From: an uncultured Collinsella sp.
GTDB lineage: Bacteria; Actinomycetota; Coriobacteriia; Coriobacteriales; Coriobacteriaceae
Assembly: GCA_902494685.1 (NCBI GenBank)
Contig: CABUUE010000053.1
Span: forward strand, 1-9,061
Length of the DNA: 9,061 nucleotides
Direction: 5' to 3'
Below the pieces are notes generated by a model. It was not told the DNA's origin. It made no database searches and saw only the letters and a program-made list of their open reading frames with translations. The position numbers and the translations under genes are program-made. Shown here one piece after another: positions 6,296 to 9,061 of this stretch. Positions within the stretch are counted from its first letter, which is position 1. The number at the start of each line of letters is the position of its first letter.

Positions 6296-6311
6296 CCATG
6301 CGATTGCATGG
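6296..6311. repeat. Small perfect hairpin just before the pyrK ribosome site
   Basis: CCATGC (6296-6301) and GCATGG (6306-6311) form a 6-bp stem with a 4-base loop, 6 bases upstream of the pyrK GGAG site and directly after the terminator's T-rich tail. It might influence ribosome access or be a short operator. Function is unknown. Confidence 0.35.
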
Positions 6312-6313
6312 TC

Positions 6314-6352
6314 AAAACGAACAGAAAGCGCGGCACCGCAAGGGCACCGCGC
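6314..6352 (-). terminator. Intrinsic terminator between pyrC and pyrK
   Basis: On the minus strand a 10-bp stem (6343-6352 with 6328-6337, including two adjacent G-U wobbles) closes a 5-base loop (6338-6342) and is followed by TTTCTGTTCGTTTT. The stem begins 20 bases after the pyrC stop. It points in the direction of the operon only, since the plus strand lacks a T-tract. It could end the pyrRBC transcript or act as a partial terminator lowering pyrKDF expression. Confidence 0.75.
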
Positions 6353-6372
6353 ACAAAAGCGATAAGGCTATG

Positions 6373-7662
6373 CTAGCAGATGCAGCCGTCGGCGAGCGTC
6401 TGCTTACCGCCGACAAACACATCGGTGGCACGACCGGTGAGCGTGCGACCGGCAAAACCGGAGTTCTCGGCGCGCGACTCGTAACCGTCCTCGCCGACCG
6501 TCCAGGTGGCGGACGCGTCGAACACGGTCAGGTCGGCAACGGAGCCCGCCTTGACCTGAACCTGGTCGAGGCCCAGGATCTCACGCGGCTTGATGGCCAT
6601 GAGCTCGACCATACGGCCCATGCTCATCTTGCCCGTGTTGACCAGCTCGGTGAGCACAAGCGACAGCGAGGTCTCGAGGCCGATCATGCCAAAGGGCGCA
6701 AGCTCGAACTCGCGGGCCTTCTCCCACGGGGTGTGGGGAGCGTGATCGGTGACGATAACGTCGACGGTGCCGTCGATGACGCCCTGACGGATAGCCTCGG
6801 CGTCCTCCTCGGTACGCAGCGGCGGGTTGACCTTGAGCGAGGTGTTGTAGGTCTCGTCCAGGTCGTTCTCGGTCAGGAACATGTGGTGCGGAGTGGCCTC
6901 GCAGGTAACCTGAACGCCAGCGGCCTTACCGGCACGCACGATCTCCAGGCCATGAGCAGTGGAGATGTGCTGGATGTGCAGCTTGGCACCGGTCAGCTTG
7001 GCGATCTCGATGTCGCGGGCGATCTGGAGCTCCTCGCCGGCAGCCGGCCAACCCTCGAGGGCCAGACGGGTCGAGACCTTGCCCTCGTTGATCTGGCCGT
7101 GGCCGACCAGGTCCTCGTCCTGGCAGTGGCTCATGAAGACCTTGCCGAACATCTTGCCGTAGTCCATGCAACGACGGAGCATGCCCGCGCCCTGCACGCC
7201 GCGACCGTCATCGGTGAAGGCGACGGCGCCGTGGGCGACCATATCGCCCATCTCGGACATGGCCTCGCCCTTAAGACCGCGGGTCATGGCGCCCGACGGA
7301 TAGACGCGACAGTGGCCGACCTCGGCAGCACGGGACTTGACGAACTCCACGACGGTGCCGTTATCGGTGACGGGATCGGTGTTGGGCATGGAGCACACGC
7401 CGGTAAAGCCGCCCTTGGCAGCTGCGCGGGTACCGCTCTCGATGTCCTCTTTGACCTCGTAGCCGGGCTCGCGCAGATGCACGTGCATATCCACCAGACC
7501 GGGGACGAGGTACTTGCCGGAAAGGTCGCGGACCTCGGCTCCCTCGACGGCGAGATTCTCGCCGACCTCGGCGATCTTGTCGCCGTCAATCAGGACGTCA
7601 ACGACACCGTCAAGCTCGACGGACGGGTCGACGACGTGGGCATTCTTAAGAAGCAAGGCCAT
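6373..7662 (-). CDS. pyrC: Dihydroorotase
   Basis: Encodes 429 residues, the size of the class I bacterial dihydroorotases, which cyclise carbamoyl aspartate to dihydroorotate. This is an amidohydrolase barrel with DMHVHLREPG (58-67) giving zinc ligands His60 and His62 and substrate-binding Arg64. FTDDG (149-153), His179, His232 (IQHIST) and TDHAPH (305-310, with Asp306) complete the expected metal and catalytic set. The frame is open to 7818, but that part is shadow sequence inside pyrB. The ATG at 7662 has GGAGG 8 bases upstream and the expected N-terminus MALLLKNAHVVDP. It overlaps the 3' end of pyrB by 17 bases, indicating coupled translation. The protein ends Cys-Ile-Cys. Confidence 0.96.
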   Translation of the reverse strand: MALLLKNAHVVDPSVELDGVVDVLIDGDKIAEVGENLAVEGAEVRDLSGKYLVPGLVDMHVHLREPGYEVKEDIESGTRAAAKGGFTGVCSMPNTDPVTDNGTVVEFVKSRAAEVGHCRVYPSGAMTRGLKGEAMSEMGDMVAHGAVAFTDDGRGVQGAGMLRRCMDYGKMFGKVFMSHCQDEDLVGHGQINEGKVSTRLALEGWPAAGEELQIARDIEIAKLTGAKLHIQHISTAHGLEIVRAGKAAGVQVTCEATPHHMFLTENDLDETYNTSLKVNPPLRTEEDAEAIRQGVIDGTVDVIVTDHAPHTPWEKAREFELAPFGMIGLETSLSLVLTELVNTGKMSMGRMVELMAIKPREILGLDQVQVKAGSVADLTVFDASATWTVGEDGYESRAENSGFAGRTLTGRATDVFVGGKQTLADGCIC

Positions 7663-8590
7663 TATCGGCACCTCCAAGCAGCAGATACAGGATAGCCATA
7701 CGCACGCAGATACCGGCGTAGACCTGCTCCAGGATGACGGAGCGTTGCGGGTGGTCGGCCATATAGGAGTCGAACTCGACGCCGCGGTTGATGGGACCCG
7801 GGTGGCAGATGATCGCATCGGGCTTCATGAGCTTCTCGCGGTCCTTGGTCAGGCCGAAGAGCCTGTGGTACTCACGAATGGTCGGGAACGGGGCACCCTC
7901 GAGGCGCTCCTGCTGCACGCGCAGCATGTAGACGACGTCCAGCTCGGGCAGGACGGAATCGAGGTCGCTCGTCACGTGGTCGCAGCCCAGAACCTCGGGC
8001 GCCGGCGGCAGCAACGTGCCGGGGGCGACGGCGTAGGTCTCGCAGCCCATGATCTTAAGGGCGGGGATCAGCGAGCCGCAGACGCGGGAGTGCGCGATAT
8101 CGCCGACGACAGCGACCTTCAGACCGTGGAAGTCACCCTTGTGCTCCCAGATGGTGTACAGGTCGAGCAGGGCCTGCGTGGGATGGTTGTGCTTGCCGTC
8201 ACCGGCGCAGATGACGCTCGCGGGCGAGTTCTGCGTGACGATGTAGGGAGCGCCGGCGTGCTTATCACGCACGACGATGCAGTCGATCTTATAGGCGTTG
8301 AGGGTCTCGACGGTGTCGACGAGGCTCTCGCCCTTGACCGTGGAGGTCGAGGAGCCGCCAAAGTTGAGGCTGTCGGCCGAAAGACGCTTCTCGGCGAGCT
8401 CGAAGGAGCTGCGGGTGCGCGTCGAGGGCTCGTTGAACATGTTGACGATGGTCTTGCCCTTGAGCGTGGGGACCTTCTTGATGGCACGCTCGTTGACCTC
8501 GGAGAACGCCTTGGCGGTCTCGAGGATGAGCTTGATGTCCTCTTCGGAGTACTCGGTAATGTCGATCAGGTGCTTATGGTTGAACGCCAC
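7646..8590 (-). CDS. pyrB: Aspartate carbamoyltransferase catalytic subunit
   Basis: Encodes 314 residues, normal length for the catalytic chain, which joins carbamoyl phosphate and aspartate. The carbamoyl-phosphate site STRTR is at 56-60 within NEPSTRTRSSFE, with Lys86 in STVKGES. HPTQALLD (136-143), MLRVQ (222-226) and HPGPINRGVE (263-272) cover the remaining substrate contacts. No regulatory pyrI chain is adjacent, as in most Gram-positive bacteria. The GTG at 8590 was chosen because the family N-terminus starts just before KHLIDI and it lies 4 bases after the pyrR stop. The nearest GGAGG (8602-8606) is 11 bases away, longer than usual. The frame continues to an ATG at 8647, but that would add 19 atypical residues overlapping pyrR. 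Confidence 0.95.
   Translation of the reverse strand: MAFNHKHLIDITEYSEEDIKLILETAKAFSEVNERAIKKVPTLKGKTIVNMFNEPSTRTRSSFELAEKRLSADSLNFGGSSTSTVKGESLVDTVETLNAYKIDCIVVRDKHAGAPYIVTQNSPASVICAGDGKHNHPTQALLDLYTIWEHKGDFHGLKVAVVGDIAHSRVCGSLIPALKIMGCETYAVAPGTLLPPAPEVLGCDHVTSDLDSVLPELDVVYMLRVQQERLEGAPFPTIREYHRLFGLTKDREKLMKPDAIICHPGPINRGVEFDSYMADHPQRSVILEQVYAGICVRMAILYLLLGGADNGLAS
7671..7675 (-). promoter_or_regulatory. Shine-Dalgarno site of pyrC
   Basis: Minus-strand GGAGG lies 8 bases before the ATG at 7662, inside the end of pyrB. It decides the pyrC start against the longer open frame reaching 7818. Confidence 0.8.
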
Positions 8591-8594
8591 GGTA

Positions 8595-9061
8595 CTACTC
8601 ACCTCCCAGCGGCGCGGAGCCCACGTGGGAACCCGGCGCGACGTCATTAATCTCGACAGCGGTGTGGCCGTCGACTTCCTTCATATATAGGTGCACGTTC
8701 TCCTCATGCGACGAGGGAACGTTCTTGCCGACAAAGTCCGGCGAGATGGGGAGCTCGCGGTGGCCGCGGTCAACGAGGACTGCCAGCTCAATGCGGCTCG
8801 GACGGCCCAGGTCCATGACGGCGTCGAGAGCGGCGCGGATGGTACGGCCCGTATACAGGATGTCGTCCACCAGCACGACGCGCTTGCCGTCGACGCTGAA
8901 GGGAATGTTGGTAGCGTGGATCGCGGGAGCGAAATTGGTCGCATAGTCATCGCGGTAGAAGCTGATGTCCAGGCTGCCGAGCGGAACGTCGACGCCCTCG
9001 ATCTCCTTGATCTCCTCGGCGAGCTTCTTTGCCAGAAGGTCGCCGCGCGTGACGATGCCGA
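8595..9061 (-). CDS. pyrR: PyrR: pyr operon regulator / uracil phosphoribosyltransferase (N-terminus cut off)
   Basis: The last 154 codons are present; the start lies beyond the right edge. The fragment opens with GIVTRGDLLAKKLAEEI and contains VPLGSLDISFYRDDY (25-39), the PRPP-binding loop VVLVDDILYTGRT (61-73) and VDRGHRELPI (96-105), all characteristic of PyrR rather than other phosphoribosyltransferases. PyrR senses UMP/UTP versus PRPP and binds pyr mRNA to control transcription or translation; many members also make UMP from uracil. After the usual end of the family near TAVEI, the protein continues with a Gly/Ser/Pro-containing tail of about 17 residues. pyrB follows after 4 bases, so no attenuator fits between them; any PyrR-responsive leader would lie upstream of the window. 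Confidence 0.94.
   Translation of the reverse strand, partial: GIVTRGDLLAKKLAEEIKEIEGVDVPLGSLDISFYRDDYATNFAPAIHATNIPFSVDGKRVVLVDDILYTGRTIRAALDAVMDLGRPSRIELAVLVDRGHRELPISPDFVGKNVPSSHEENVHLYMKEVDGHTAVEINDVAPGSHVGSAPLGGE
8602..8606 (-). promoter_or_regulatory. Shine-Dalgarno site of pyrB (long spacing)
   Basis: Minus-strand GGAGG lies within the last codons of pyrR, 11 bases before the chosen GTG at 8590. The spacing is longer than optimal, so the pyrB start is a little less certain than the others. Confidence 0.5.

Noticed and set aside
6281..6372. Possible PyrR-binding anti-antiterminator before pyrK.
   Set aside because: I looked for the CCxGxGAGG-type conserved loop described for Bacillus PyrR sites and did not see it on the operon strand.
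6298..7695. A 465-residue plus-strand open frame opposite pyrC.
   Set aside because: Antisense shadow of a gene with all dihydroorotase motifs; composition is low-complexity (Gly, Ala, Asp, Leu, His) and no family is recognised.
7663..7818. A 52-residue N-terminal extension of pyrC.
   Set aside because: Lies inside pyrB out of frame and does not resemble dihydroorotase; GGAGG at 7671-7675 points to the ATG at 7662.
8620..8629. CCCACGTGGG palindrome upstream of pyrB as an operator.
   Set aside because: It lies within pyrR coding sequence and a 10-bp GC-rich palindrome is expected by chance at this base composition; kept only as a remark on the PyrR tail.
7514..8650. A 378-residue plus-strand open frame opposite pyrB.
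   Set aside because: Antisense shadow of pyrB with Asp/Gly/Val/Leu-biased composition and no motif; no plus-strand promoter or ribosome site seen.

Overview
This window looks like chromosomal core sequence from a high-GC actinobacterium of the class Coriobacteriia (Collinsella/Olsenella type). That placement is an inference from three things: an actinobacterial-type integration host factor gene (mihF) immediately before gmk and rpoZ; the conserved actinobacterial order pyrR-pyrB-pyrC ... pyrF-mihF-gmk-rpoZ; and an NAD-linked, anaerobe-style dihydroorotate dehydrogenase pair (pyrK-pyrD) inside that order. All convincing genes lie on the minus strand, so the biological order runs from the right edge to the left edge. 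No tRNA, rRNA, CRISPR array, insertion sequence or phage gene was seen.

Right to left: (1) positions 9061-6373 hold pyrR (cut by the right edge), pyrB and pyrC, tightly packed or overlapping, ending in a strong intrinsic terminator (6328-6352). (2) Positions 6280-3856 hold pyrK, pyrD and pyrF, each overlapping the next by 1-7 bases. Together these blocks supply de novo UMP synthesis steps 2 (PyrB), 3 (PyrC), 4 (PyrD+PyrK) and 6 (PyrF), plus the regulator PyrR. The genes for step 1 (carAB) and step 5 (pyrE) are absent from the window. (3) Positions 3855-3617 are a 239-base intergenic region with two notable structures: a long imperfect hairpin (3745-3816) and a 32-bp inverted repeat (3658-3689) overlapping a likely mihF promoter.

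(4) Positions 3616-1206 hold mihF, gmk, rpoZ and thiI with 0-5 bases between genes, ending at a perfect 13-bp terminator hairpin (1166-1195). This run links nucleoid architecture, GMP phosphorylation, RNA polymerase omega and tRNA 4-thiouridylation. (5) Positions 1205-993 are a 213-base intergenic region with a short A/T-rich repeat cluster. (6) Positions 992-1 hold comEA and the first 94 codons of a membrane protein that is probably comEC, joined by an ATGA overlap. These encode the DNA receptor and the channel of natural transformation.

No clearly new multi-gene system is visible. The points most worth checking are non-coding: the 3745-3816 hairpin (terminator or small RNA), the operator-like repeat before mihF, and the terminator that splits the pyr cluster in front of pyrK.
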